Below are positions 1 to 10,476 of a stretch of DNA of 64,000 nt, in pieces (position 1 is the first letter of the stretch; each line of letters starts with the position of its first letter). The position numbers and the translations under genes were made by a program. The stretch is from the NCBI GenBank assembly GCA_037447655.1, contig JBBHKE010001328.1, forward strand, positions 1-64,000, written 5' to 3'. This DNA comes from Zygnema cylindricum (taxonomy: Eukaryota; Streptophyta; Zygnematophyceae; Zygnematales; Zygnemataceae). Below the pieces are notes generated by a model that saw nothing but the letters and a program-made list of their open reading frames with translations, made no database searches and was not told where the DNA came from.

Positions 1-560
1 GGGAGGGGGAGTGGGATTGGTGGGATTGGGAGGGAAGGGAGGGAGAGGGGAGATGGGAATGGGAGAGGGAAGGGGAGGGGGAGGGGGAGAGGGAGAGGGT
101 GTCTATGGATGGGTCAGAGGAGGGGGAGGAGAGGGGGTTGAGGTGGGAGTGGGGGAGGGAGTGGGAAAGGGGGAGAGGGAAGGAAGAGCCGTCGAGGGAG
201 GAGGAGTCGAGGGGAAGGGCGAGGGAGGAAGAAAGGGAGTTATCGAGGGGATTGGGGGAGGAAGGGGTGGGAGGGTTGCGAGGGCGACGGACGCGTTTTT
301 TTTTGGAGGTAGCGCGGGGAGGAGAGGAAGAGGGATGGGCAGGGGGAGAGGGAGAAGCTTGGAGAGGGGGAGAGTGATGAAGAGGGGGAGGGGGGGCATG
401 AGAAGTAATGTGGGAAGGGGAGAGGGAGGGAGAGTGAGGTTGGTGGTGGTGAGAGTAGAGAAAGGGAGAGTGGTTTGTGGATTGATAAGAATGGAGAGTA
501 CCCGAGAGGCTATGAGAGAATATTTCCAAGGGGTAGGAAGAGTGATGAGATAAAGAATGA
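1..560. repeat. G/A-rich low-complexity tract
   Basis: The plus strand is almost entirely purine, made of GGGA, GGGGA and GAGG runs, with frequent G-runs of three or more. Open frames across it translate to Gly/Glu/Arg-only peptides, as expected of low complexity rather than a gene. Many G-runs lie close enough to form G-quadruplexes on this strand. It ends abruptly near 560, where the strand bias reverses. Confidence 0.85.
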
Positions 561-585
561 CTGAGTGAGTTTCCTGGACCCTCTC

Positions 586-750
586 TCTCTCCTCCTCCCA
601 TTCTTCCTCCTAGTCCTCCCCTTATCCCTCCTCCTATCCCTCCTCCTATCCCTCCTCCTATCCCTCCTCCTCCTATCCCTCCTCCTCCTATCCCTCCTCC
701 TCCTAAAACTTCCACTCCGAACCCTCCTCCTCCTCCTTCTCCCCCTCCCC
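586..750. repeat. C/T-rich minisatellite (CTATCCCTCCTC unit)
   Basis: Pyrimidine-rich tract directly after the purine tract. Between about 619 and 706 a 12-bp unit CTATCCCTCCTC, and a 15-bp variant with one more CTC, repeats about six times head to tail. No coding potential beyond Leu/Pro/Ser runs. Confidence 0.8.
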
Positions 751-891
751 CCCCGCCTGTAGGACTGGAGGACCCTGTCCCTCCCTTCCCCCCGGAGCTT
801 CCCGAGGCTCCCGTGAGATCCGGTCTGGGAGAGGTTCGGAGGGCGTTGGCGAACCAGGTGAGGGCAGGAGCTGCGGATTCCGACGTTTTGC

Positions 892-1526
892 CACGTGGCA
901 CTGCCACGTCATCTCTGGCGCCCAGGGACAGGTTGATTTCCCGGGAGCCTGAGGAGGCTCCTGCTGACGTGGCACTCCCTCCGTGGACCCACTCCACGTA
1001 CTGCTCGAGAGGACCTCCCTGCTGAGCTGGACTAGCTGACAGGTGTCCTCCTCTCCGTAATCTGCTCCCCATGTCCCCTCCGGATGCCATGCCCATGCTG
1101 ACGTCAGCCATGGACCCCTGATTCCGTACGGTTTCTAGAGAAGCTTCTCCCCCGTTTCCGCCCGTACGGAAGTCCACGTGGTGGTCCGAGGGATTCAGGA
1201 GAGAGGAAGCGCTGTGAGGATGCAGCCACGTGGCACCTGTACGGCCACCGACCATGATTTCGTCCTGTAGCTGAGGTACGGACAAATTGCCGCTGATGTC
1301 ACCGAGAAAACTGGCCAGCGATATTTCGCCTGGGTAGGCGTCCGGGTGGCCATGTGGCGCCTCCTGATTGGCGGAGGCGAGAAAATGATGGAGGCGGGAA
1401 ACAATTTCCAGCTGCTGCTGCTGCCACGTGGCGGCTCCCCCGGAGTGCGAGATATCGGAGGTGGGCCGTCGGTTGGTAGGTGGGGCGGAGAGAGAGGGCG
1501 TGGAGGAGCTCCAGAGAGGCCACGTG
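892..1526. promoter_or_regulatory. Cluster of CACGTG (G-box) palindromes
   Basis: Perfect CACGTG hexamers lie at 892, 1175, 1227, 1425 and 1521, most within the longer CCACGTGGC form. Related ACGT cores lie near 904, 966, 996 and 1098. In plants CACGTG is the G-box bound by bZIP and bHLH factors. No gene start is recognisable downstream, so a promoter role is inference; the sites may belong to a repeat. The rest of 761-1630 shows no gene. Confidence 0.4.
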
Positions 1527-1632
1527 GCCTCCATGGCGGGGGGAGAGGGAGGGGAGGGAGGCCCGCTGGACATAGGGGGTGGAGGGAAGGAGAGGGAAGG
1601 GCCTTCCTGGTTGGCTTATTTGGATGGGCTGG

Positions 1633-1750
1633 GGGACAAAAAAAGAATGACTGCGGACAAGAATTGATTTCGAAGGGACAAAAAAAGATTTTCCAGGGAC
1701 AGAAAAAGATTTTCCGTGGACAAAAAAGGATTTGTCGGGGACAAAAATTA
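1633..1750. repeat. 21-bp tandem repeat (GGGACAAAAAAAGATTTTCC type)
   Basis: Units beginning GGACAA or GGACAG recur at about 1655, 1676, 1697, 1718 and 1739, a 21-bp period, with a diverged unit at 1633. Because 21 is a multiple of three, open frames across it show a seven-residue periodicity, but no gene can be supported. From 1751 to 2060 nothing recognisable is seen. Confidence 0.7.
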
Positions 1751-2060
1751 TCATGAACGTATCTTTGCGGATACGACAGAACTGACAAATTTGGACCTAC
1801 TACAAGCTGGCCAAACGGCCAGGAAAAACGGCCGGTAAACATTCGCGTCGGCCGCTACATAGTACCGAGTTAACGTGATAAAAAACAGAAAAAAAAGTTT
1901 TAAATGCACCCAAAGATGCCGCGATCGAGATCGAACCTTCACCAACTTCTTTGCCCAAATAAGACACGTGTCGCTGCCATATCGCATCCCGGTACATAAA
2001 AGAACCCCACCCGGGTTTGCAACGAGTATCGAATCATAATAAAGTGCGATGTTTTTCCCA

Positions 2061-2362
2061 TAGTTCAAAAGTAGGCGTTTTTATGGTAGGCCTTTGGTCG
2101 GCGCCTTTATCGTAAGTTGTGTTATGGGCTTTTCATGTGATCTTCTTAGATCGCTACTTTGATCAGCGACCGTCCGATCGTCCGAATCTGACGGTGTAAT
2201 TTAAATTTTTTGGTCCGAATGTTTTAATTGGTCCAATTTTTGGTCTGAATGTTGTAATTGGTCCGAAGAGGTCCGAATACAATATGGGTCTTAAGGTCGT
2301 ATTGTATGTTTTGCATACAATAGGCATATTGCATGGGCTTACTTTCACCTACTTTTGAACTA
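2061..2362. mobile_element. Short TIR element, copy 1 (ends ATAGTTCAAAAGTAGG)
   Basis: The element begins ATAGTTCAAAAGTAGG and ends with its reverse complement CCTACTTTTGAACTAT. The same ends bound 2653-3107, and the bodies align in opposite orientation, sharing for example the stretch TTATGGGCTTTTCATGTGAT. About 300 bp, no coding capacity: a MITE-like non-autonomous element. No clear target duplication could be fixed. Confidence 0.6.
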
Positions 2363-2652
2363 TGGTTTTTACGATTTTACTCGCACGAGCGATTTATTTC
2401 CAGAGAAACAATTATCGCCATGCTATGCTCCATTAGTGTAGCATGCAGGTGAACTCCGTGGTGGCTTTAGGCTGTTCTATGGGGAAATACCAATTGCGTG
2501 CAGCGTAATGGAAGCAAATATGACGTAATACTGTAATAACCAGTTTCAATAACCACAGTCCCTCCGAAAGAGCTACAGTAGAGCGCCACGTGGTGTAGCC
2601 CATAATTCTGCCGTCAACTGGGATGGGTGACAACTGACGAGCGCTATAAACC

Positions 2653-3107
2653 ATAGTTCAAAAGTAGGTGAAAGTACACCCATACAATATGCCTATTGTA
2701 CGCAAAAAATAAAATATACCCTTAAGACCCATATTGTATTGGCCGCAAAATGAAATAAAATAGTATCAGGGTTGAGTTGCACATCGTTCGATAGAGAATT
2801 AAACGTCATGTATAAATTTTGAAAAACATTCGGACAAAGAATTGTTTTTCTGTGAGTTTTGAGGTATTTTTTTATTTAAACCGTCAGATTTAGACGATCA
2901 AACGGTCGCTGATCAAAGTAGCGACTTAATAAGGTCACATGAAAAGCCCATAACACAACTTATGATAGGACTATCGTTAGATTTGGACGATCGGACGGTC
3001 GTTGATAAAAGTAGCGACTTAAGAAGATCACATGAAAAGCCCATAACACAACTTACGATAAAGACGCCGACAAAAGGCCTACAATTGAAACGCCTACTTT
3101 TGAACTA
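2653..3107. mobile_element. Short TIR element, copy 2, inverted to copy 1
   Basis: Same terminal repeats as the copy at 2061-2362 but opposite orientation, so the pair forms a long inverted repeat around a 290-bp spacer (2363-2652). It is longer because a roughly 92-bp segment is tandemly duplicated (about 2885-2970 and 2971-3063). Each unit carries an imperfect ACGATCRRACGGTCG palindrome and the word CATGAAAAGCCCATAACACA. Confidence 0.6.
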
Positions 3108-3110
3108 TGC

Positions 3111-3844
3111 TATAAAGCATAGTTGTTCACGGCGATTAGTGCAAACGTACCGTACGTGACGAATTATACGTAACAAACGCATTGAACCTTTTGATCAAAT
3201 CGCAAAAAATCGTTAATGAATTTCCTTCCGTACTATTCCGTACATAAAAAAACAAAAAACTATTACATATAACACATTTTCGAGTTTTTCCCGTTAAATG
3301 AGCGGTAAACAAATAAACTCTTTAAAATTGTATCATAATTTCTGTTGGTAATGGAATGACCTTACCAAATGGTAGTCCTGTCGATCACCTTAATGTATGC
3401 TACGCAGTCAACGTACCCGGGTTCGAATGCTACGAAGATAACATTTTTAGCAATTTCGTCTCTGTTCTATGGCGTCTTCTTTCAAAAAAAATTGAAGAAG
3501 ACGCCCGTACAAATTTCAAACTGAACGCGCGAAATTATTGTGACGTTCAACGTCTCTTTTCGAAAATGTCCGTACATTTTCGATTATATAACGTACAACT
3601 TCCGTGGTATTTCTGTTCAGTTCACTGAACAAAAAGTACCAATAAGTGCGACGCATATTTCCCGTTTTATTCTGTATATATCCGTAAAAAAATGTACAGT
3701 TACAGTAATTAGTTTACAAGTTTCCGTAAAATTTCAGTTTTAGTTTACAGTACACGTTTTTTTACGATTTTTTCAAAAGTCACGAATTATACGTTTCAAT
3801 CGCAAAAAAGGAAAAAATCGCGCGATTTGAACAACTATGTTATA
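3111..3844. mobile_element. 734-bp TIR element (ends TATAAAGCATAGTTGTTCA)
   Basis: The left end TATAAAGCATAGTTGTTCA matches the reverse complement of the right end with about two mismatches. Sub-terminal words are also inverted (GACGAATTATACG left, GTCACGAATTATACG right). It starts within 4 bp of the preceding element's end. AT-rich, with no significant ORF. Confidence 0.5.
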
Positions 3845-4765
3845 AACCCTAGAAAAAAATTAGTCGCACCACTGTGACGTCACATGTCTGCCATCGGCTG
3901 AATCGAGCCGATATACAGTAGTCCGAATCGAATCGATACGATTAAATTTTATTTTTCGAAGTTTTTCCTTTTGAAAGTCTCGACCAGTAATGTTATTCGG
4001 TTCGTCAATTCCTCTTCTCGCATTTTTAGGGTTTCAAACTATCAATCATTCGGATGTGACGGCGCGGACGGTCGTGATGCCGGCCGTCAGATTGTTACCA
4101 ATGAAAAATCTTAAAGCCCCAAAGCAACGGCTGTATGAGATCTCGCAACAGACCCAATCTGGAAAGATTGGAGGATCTCTTGTATTTCTCGCTTTTATTC
4201 TAATATTATATTTCTCGCGCGAGCATTATTTGTCTGCCGGGAAAGCCGCGGATGGCCACTCTGCTGCCGTTAGATTGAAAGTTTCAGAATATAAAAAAAA
4301 TGATTCTTTAAGCCTGGCTGATTCGATATTTATTGTCCCAGACAAATCTTGTCTTTATTTGAAAGTTTTTCCTGTAGCTTTTTTGTCCGATTAAGGGCGG
4401 TTTCATATGCAGTTTCATAAATTTAGATCGTTTGGAAATAAGCTTTGTCGTTTGCGCCGCGAACAGTTTTTGCGTCTGGTAGAGAACTGGCTCTCACGAA
4501 TCCCCCATATTTAACTTGGATCTCGCTGCATATGAAGGTCAAGACTCAGAAGAAACAGTACGGAAGTACACGAAATGTCCTTTACGAGTCAACCCAGCCG
4601 GCCAGCCTTTAACGGGCTATCGCGTATATTTACGGATCTTTTCACCGTACAAGTAAAACTACAGCCTACCGGAATGCCACGATGGCATCGCCGGTTCACT
4701 TGAATAGAATTGAAAATCCCGTGACATGGAGAGATAGAGCGAGGGCCCAAATTCAAAAAACACTA
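3845..4765. other. Unassigned interval
   Basis: No recognisable gene. One 134-codon open frame (3990-4394, plus) starts with ATG and has a hydrophobic stretch near residues 62-74, but no family is recognisable and codon use is unremarkable; chance is likely. No terminal repeats were found. Confidence 0.4.
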
Positions 4766-5326
4766 CACCGCCAATCGCTATTAGCGTTGTGTACGCTAAT
4801 TCCGTCCCGCTTTTTTTATTTTTTTATTCTCCATTAGCGTAGTTCATTCTATTTTTTTCTTTACTCTATTTAGGGTTAATTTGTTTGTACCGTACAAAAT
4901 GGAAGAATGACATCAGTTAATTAGTGTGGTGTACGGAGAGTGTCAAACCGTACATAATTGTACCTTTTTAAGTGAAAAAGTACAATTAATGACTTTTAGT
5001 GCCGCGGACGCATGAGAATGTGTGCTCTAAAAAGGGGGTCTAATCGGGTCGTCAAATATCACGTTCGCACATATTCGTCCAGCAACCACGTTTCGACTGT
5101 GTGAACGTACGATTTGTGTACGATTTGTAAGATTTTGTACGAATACCTATATTAGTGTAAGCATGTTTGCGACCGACATTTATTTTTTTCAAAGATCCAA
5201 ATTATAATTATTAAACAATTAGAATGTATGTTTTTTTTCAAAAATTTCAAATTCTTAATTAGCGTAAACCACGGTAATTTTTCATGTACGCTAAAGAAAC
5301 TTCTACGCTAATAGCGATTGGCGGTG
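4766..5326. mobile_element. TA-family TIR element, 561 bp
   Basis: Left end CACCGCCAATCGCTATTAGC and right end GCTAATAGCGATTGGCGGTG are reverse complements, flanked on both sides by TA. The internal words 'TAGTGTGG..GTACGG' and a CGTAC-rich centre are shared with other copies near 7.3, 8.7, 9.8, 29.3 and 62 kb. There is no transposase. The TA flank resembles Tc1/mariner-type insertion, but the superfamily is not established. Confidence 0.75.
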
Positions 5327-6494
5327 TACAGTACAGTACTATCGCAGACAACATGGAAAGGGCCCATCTGTAACAGACAGGCATAGATTTCAGAAGTTGA
5401 AAACGTACATAAATTGTCAAAAGATTCGTAATCACGCCAGTTAACTCCGAGCAGATTTTGTTCCGTGATAAAATCTCACAAGGTTCGTTCGCACGCAAAT
5501 TGATCCCAAACAGAATTTCTTACGTGTCCTCGTTTTGGAAACTATTATGTTTTTGTCTGTTTGTGAGATCAGCGACAGCTTGCGCCAACGGCATATCTGC
5601 CTCGAAGATACCGCCACCAGCACAATCCTCTCTAAATACGGTAAGCTCCGCTTTGGCATTTACTGCACAGAGTTGTCTCCGTCGCCAGGGTTTAATACGG
5701 ACTTCGGAGCATTTTCAGAATGACATCGCCGTACTACAAAAAGACAAAATCTTGGCGTCGGAAACACAATCTTACGATTTCGTTTGTCTCGCACGTGTTA
5801 ACATGACAGGAACCATAATTGCGTACATCGCCAAAATATTTCTAAGATAATGAACCATGGAAACTGGCAAATTCACGGTTTGAAATGAGCCCTGTGACCA
5901 ATGTACTGCCTGCCACAAGCGTGCATAGTTCGAGATACTGTACTTCATATCCCGCGATTCCCGGTTCCCACACGCACAGTTGGACAGCCTGAAAAGTACA
6001 AATCGAGATACGGTAAGAGCTTCAAGCGGTGCTGGGCTCCGGCGTTTAAAGGCGTTGAAGTCTAAAAACGTTTGAAAAAAATTAATCACGTTTAAACGTT
6101 TTCCTAATTGTGGGTTTCGTTTCATAGGCTTTTTTCGTACTATTATTCGCACTAAAGTTACAGTACGGACAGAAAACAAATTACATATGGGGAATTGCTC
6201 CAAGTAGTTAGGCTGAAATCCGTACGGATAAGTACGCTTTCACGACACCTACGGGTTTTGAAAACGTTTAATTTCTCGTTCGTTTAAAACCAACACTGAT
6301 TCGGGGGGAGGAGCGGACAAGGAACCTTGAGGGGTTATTTTATTATTTCTATGTTCCCACCATTCACTTCAAGCTCTTTCTCTGCCACATGGGCCGAAGG
6401 GAAAAAGTATAAATGCTTACGTGGCAGGGAAATCCAAACAAAAAAGTTGGCACCGTCATTTTTTGTCGTTTATTCACTTAACTACAATGCCTAA
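5327..6494. other. Unassigned interval
   Basis: Open frames at 5458-5850 (plus) and 5772-6203 (minus) overlap one another in opposite directions and show no recognisable domain. The interval is rich in CGTAC words like the surrounding mobile elements, so it is probably decayed repeat DNA. Confidence 0.4.
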
Positions 6495-7223
6495 GGACGT
6501 TGTTCCATTAGGCGGTCTCAGTAAACGTCAAAAATACGTTTACTGGAGCTATCGTTCCATTGTGTTCGTTCCAATCGTTCCATTGTGTTGGGTCAGTAAC
6601 CGACATTTTATTTGAGTGACACACTCTGATTTGTCCACGTAATGGATGGACACGATTCTGGTAATCTTCTAAGTATCTCCGAAAGCATATTGTGACCACA
6701 TATTTGTACCGGCGAAGGTAAAAAGTGACTCATACGACGTATTGAATAAAATCTGTACGAGTGGACGAAACTCAAGATTTGTAAAAGCGTACGAAAATGT
6801 TAGAATCGTTCGTGGATGGCAACAGAAGCGTGAAACAATATCCTCCGTTCAAAGATTTTCTTGCGGCTTCCGGTGGCCTCGCATCCTCCTTGGCGGAAGG
6901 CACATGTCATACGCGACGTGTACCCACCTGGTCGCGCGGTCGTCGTGGATATTTTTCCTTTTTTTCCACGAGGCACGATGCTATTCGTTCAGGCGCAAAA
7001 AATGATCTACTCCGGGTCACTTGTTGCGAACTGGAAGTGTCAGACGATGGCGTATCCAATTATGCATCCGACGGTCCAAGTTTACGCCCATAAACGTGGA
7101 GAATCAAATCGCTCATCCAGTAGGCTTGTTTTTCTGACATTTTATTTTTTGTTGGTACGGCACTGTACGAAATAGTACGGCTTTCAGTAAACAACGGCAT
7201 TTTTTCCCTAATGGAACCTTACC
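6495..7223 (-). mobile_element. K-family element (about 729 bp)
   Basis: Read on the minus strand it starts GGTAAGGTTCCATTAGGG and, about 25 bp in, has GTTGTTTACTGAAAGCCGTA. The other end on the plus strand is GGACGTTGTTCCATTAGG. It is closely similar along much of its length to the copy entering the window at 63611-64000. A degenerate palindrome CCACGTTT-loop-AAACTTGG lies about 130 bp from its minus-strand start. Open frames near 6797-7175 overlap, and none gives a recognisable protein. Confidence 0.6.
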
Positions 7224-7311
7224 ATTTAAACCTGTATTGAATACGATAAGAAGTTGTATGACTGATATTTGACATCGGTTTGTATCCGTTTCAAAGTGAA
7301 AAAAATAGCTA

Positions 7312-7842
7312 CACCGCGAATCTTTATTAGTGTCAATAACTTTAATTTGGGTTCTTAAAATTTTGATTTTTTTTTTCAAATAGGATACATGATTTTTATT
7401 TTTCCTTGACGTTAATTAAGGTACCGTACAAAATAGCGTAAAGCCCGAAAGTACAATAAAATCTAAATAGTGTGCTGTACGATCGATGTCAGACCGTACA
7501 TGATGTACCTTTTCAAGTGACAATTTACAAAAAATGAATTAAATCAGATGCGCACGCATAGGAACGTGCGCTAAAAACCAGGATTAGACCGACACGTAAA
7601 TTAGTATGGCATGTACGGATATAATTCGTGTAAGCGTACGATTTCTTATATTTTGTACGGATACATATACTAATGTAAATAATCGTACGGCAAATATTCC
7701 ATTTTTGCTGTTCCCAAATTAGCATTAACGCCGAAATTATAATACACCTTCTAAAAAAAAAATCAAATTCTTAATTAGCATAAAGTACGGTAAATTTTAT
7801 TCAACCCTATTTAAACTTTGACACTAATAACGATTCGCGGTG
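7312..7842. mobile_element. TA-family TIR element, 531 bp
   Basis: Left end CACCGCGAATCTTTATTAGT, right end ACTAATAACGATTCGCGGTG, both flanked by TA. The interior resembles the 4766-5326 copy (GCACGCATAGGAACGTGCGC, CGTACGG words). No coding capacity. Confidence 0.7.
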
Positions 7843-7943
7843 TACCTTCTGCGCGCAACCGAACCAGCTGTCAGAAACGACACAGCAAAAATCAAAACGA
7901 AAAAGGGAAAAAAATTGTCGCGATGCGCTTTAATATTTTTTCT

Positions 7944-7998
7944 CGCCGGGTCATAAAGCTTGGCTGTCATAGAGTACCGAACGCTTTATGACCCGGCG
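7944..7998. repeat. Perfect 16-bp inverted repeat with 23-nt loop
   Basis: CGCCGGGTCATAAAGC (7944-7959) is exactly reverse-complemented by GCTTTATGACCCGGCG (7983-7998). A second, imperfect stem follows at about 8166-8201 (ATCGGCAG..CTGCCGAT). Both lie in the otherwise unassigned interval 7844-8280, with no gene nearby. Confidence 0.8.
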
Positions 7999-8282
7999 TC
8001 CCAGCCTAGACACGCGGCGTCATTTCTCGAAGCCCTTTGTTCTTCCATGGTGCCGCATCCAGTACAGTGCCGTACAGGATAAAAGATCAAGCGACAGCTT
8101 GCGCTCCACCCCGCGCCACGTAAACGACAAATTGAATTTACTGACACAAGTGAAAAAATGAATTCTTATCGTATCGGCAGCATAGCCAATAACTGCCGAT
8201 AACGATACTTGTTTATCTCTTGTAAGCTGGAATTCTCTCCCTGAACTTCTCGAGGAAGTAGGGTTTTACTCGAAGTACAGTA

Positions 8283-8479
8283 CACCGCCAATCGCTATTA
8301 GAGTCAAGGATTAATAAGCGTCAAAAAACAATTAGCATTATTGATTCTAATTTAGTACCTGAGACGTGGCAGATTATGGTCCACGTACTTAAATAGCGTT
8401 ATTAATTGTATTTCAGGTTTTTTTTTTTGAAAAAAGGGCACCGAATTGGCGTTATATACTCTAATAGCGATTGGCGGTG
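8283..8479. mobile_element. TA-family TIR element, 197 bp
   Basis: Ends CACCGCCAATCGCTATTAGA and TCTAATAGCGATTGGCGGTG, flanked by TA. Its right-hand TA (8480-8481) is also the left-hand TA of the next element, so the two are joined end to end. Confidence 0.75.
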
Positions 8480-8481
8480 TA

Positions 8482-8697
8482 CACCGCCAATCGCTATTAG
8501 CGTAGAAGTTATTTTTGCGTATACGAATAATTAGCGTGGTTTATGCTAATTGGGAATTTGGAAATTTCAGAAGAAATCGTTTACTCTAATTAAGAATTAG
8601 GGTTTTTTTTTAAGTAGTATGGATAATTCTATTTGAGAACTAAATAAAAAAAGCGGGACGGAATTAGCGTACACAACGCTAATAGCGATTGACGGTG
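8482..8697. mobile_element. TA-family TIR element, 216 bp
   Basis: Left end CACCGCCAATCGCTATTAGC, right end GCTAATAGCGATTGACGGTG. The right flank is AA rather than TA, probably a later change. The interior shares 'GCGGGACGGAATTAGCGTAC' with the 4766-5326 copy in reverse orientation. Confidence 0.7.
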
Positions 8698-8704
8698 AAC
8701 AGTA

Positions 8705-9253
8705 CACCGTCAATCGCTATTAGAGTATATAACGCCAATTCGGTGCCCTTTTTTCAAAAAAAAAAACCCGAAATACAATCCATAATTCTATTTTTTCCAT
8801 TATTCTAATTAGGTTTCTCTTTCAATTAGCGTTAGTAATGAAAGTACACTTCGATGGAAATAGTGTGGCGTAAGGACAGAATATTTCGTACGAAATGGTA
8901 CTATTTGAATTTCAAAGGCATAAAAAGACACTTAACATTATTTCACACACATGTGAATGTACACGGAAGAAAGAGACGCAAACTCGTCGAAAAAAATCAC
9001 GTTCTCCTATGTTCGTCCGTCGACCGTGTGAACAGCGCGACGGCGTACGAATTGTCAGATTTTGTACAAATACACATATTACTGTAGACATTGAAAGGGC
9101 GGGTATTTATTATTTAGGACAACCCAAATTACAGTTAGGGATTAATTAGTATATATATTTTTTTTCAAAAAAATAAAAATCCCAATTAGTGTTAATAACA
9201 CTAATTGTTTTTTTACGCTATTTATTCCTTTACTCTAATAGCGATTGACGGTG
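8705..9253. mobile_element. TA-family TIR element, 549 bp
   Basis: Ends CACCGTCAATCGCTATTAGA and TCTAATAGCGATTGACGGTG with TA on both sides. In opposite orientation it is the same subfamily as 28082-29305 without that copy's insertion: both carry a GGGCACCGAATT / TTTCAGGTTTTTT sub-terminal block. It therefore gives the empty-site comparison for that copy. Confidence 0.75.
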
Positions 9254-9265
9254 TACAATACAGTA

Positions 9266-9782
9266 CACGGTCAATCGCTATTAGGGTGAACTTCCATTAT
9301 AGGAAAAGTGGGGTTGTTTACTGGACGCCGTATGATTTCGTACATATTCGTACCATTTTTTTTTTGTCAGACGAAACATGACGAAACATGTTAACTGGAT
9401 GGCTCCAATATTATAGACGTAAGTTTCGACCGTTGGATGTTTCATTCTTTTAGATTCGCTAAGCAATCGCGAACATCGTCCAGTTTCAAGAGACTCTCCT
9501 CGGCGAGGAGAGTTTCTATAAACTGGTCGCGTACCATTGGTACACGTGAAAAGAAAAAAAAATATCCAACACCTACAAACGATGAGAAACGAACACGTCG
9601 TACTTGCCATGTGCCATCAGCCACAGTGTATGCAGGGCGACCGAAATATCCTCGCACGCTCTTTCTGACATCCGCTGGCCTTCAAAGTTTGCGGCGCCTT
9701 TTTGCCATTCCATTTCCAAATTTTGATTTTCAATTTCAAAATTAAAATTTGGTCGCAAAATTTTCGTACAAATCATTAACTA
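9266..9782. mobile_element. TA-family left end with K-family element attached (partial)
   Basis: CACGGTCAATCGCTATTAG (9266-9284) is a TA-family left end. It runs straight into a K-family start, GGGTGAACTTCCATTATAGG, followed by GTTGTTTACTGGACGCCGTA as in other K copies. A palindrome ACTCTCCTC-GGC-GAGGAGAGT sits at 9493-9513, about 210 bp in, where other K copies have theirs. Neither right end was found; the next element starts at 9783. Confidence 0.5.
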
Positions 9783-10399
9783 CACCGCGAATCGTAATTA
9801 GAGTAAATTACTCTAATTCGGTCGCTCGAAATTTCGACTCTATAACATCAAATAGAGTAAATGATTCTAATTTTTTCATTATTCTAATTTAGGTTAGTAT
9901 AATTTGCGTAACAAAATTGTAATATAGGTTCGTTTTAAATAGTGTGGAGTACGGACGACGTTCGACCGTGCAAAATTGTATTTTTTTAAGTAAAAAGGTA
10001 CAAATAATGATTTAATAGAATCGCGCTCGCACGTGAAATCGCACTAAACGAAAAATCAATCACATCGAAAAAAAACCGTTCGCATAACTCTCGTCAGTCG
10101 ACAGCATTGTCGTCAGTGTGAACATTTGCTGACATTCAGCGCGACAAATAATACTAACGTCATAATGACGTCAAAACTATACGGACTAACAGATTCTGTA
10201 CATCTACGTAATTTAGTGTTCATAATTTCAGCGCGGAAAATTATTGCCGACATAACCCAATATAGAGTACTTAAATAAATTAGAGTAAACTTCCTCTGTG
10301 AAAAAATTCTATCACATAAATTAAAGTTCATTACTCTAATTGTTTTATTTTTGTTTTTTTATTCTAATTTTTTCATTACTCTAATTACGATTCGCGGTG
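9783..10399. mobile_element. TA-family TIR element, 617 bp (CACCGCGAATCGTAATTAG subfamily)
   Basis: Ends CACCGCGAATCGTAATTAGA and CTAATTACGATTCGCGGTG, flanked by TA. It is closely similar over its full length to 62062-62677, and its backbone is also that of the composite at 25263-27591. It contains the shared word ATAGTGTGGAGTACGGACGA. No transposase is seen. Confidence 0.8.
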
Positions 10400-10476
10400 T
10401 ACATCCGCTCATACAAATATTATGTATTGATTTTCAGTTCGAATAAGGGTTTGTCCCCGTATACTTGTAACTTATC

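Noticed and set aside
11-553. 180-codon frame on the plus strand at the window start
   Set aside because: Pure Gly/Glu/Arg/Val translation of a G/A-only tract, open in several frames; low complexity, not a gene.
1195-1842. 215-codon minus-strand frame with FFCP-like repeats
   Set aside because: The repetition is explained by the 21-bp DNA repeat and by Pro-rich reverse translation of a GC-rich tract; no domain or splice support.
3990-4394. 134-codon ATG frame with a hydrophobic segment
   Set aside because: No recognisable family, no neighbours that support it, and it lies in repeat-rich DNA.
4766-5326. CACTA-type transposon ends
   Set aside because: The ends begin CACCG, not CACTA/G, and the shared flank is 2 bp (TA) rather than the 3-bp duplication of CACTA elements.
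6797-7175. Overlapping plus-strand frames of about 100 codons inside the K-family element
   Set aside because: The related copy at 63611-64000 has stops in the corresponding frames; no conserved protein can be defined.
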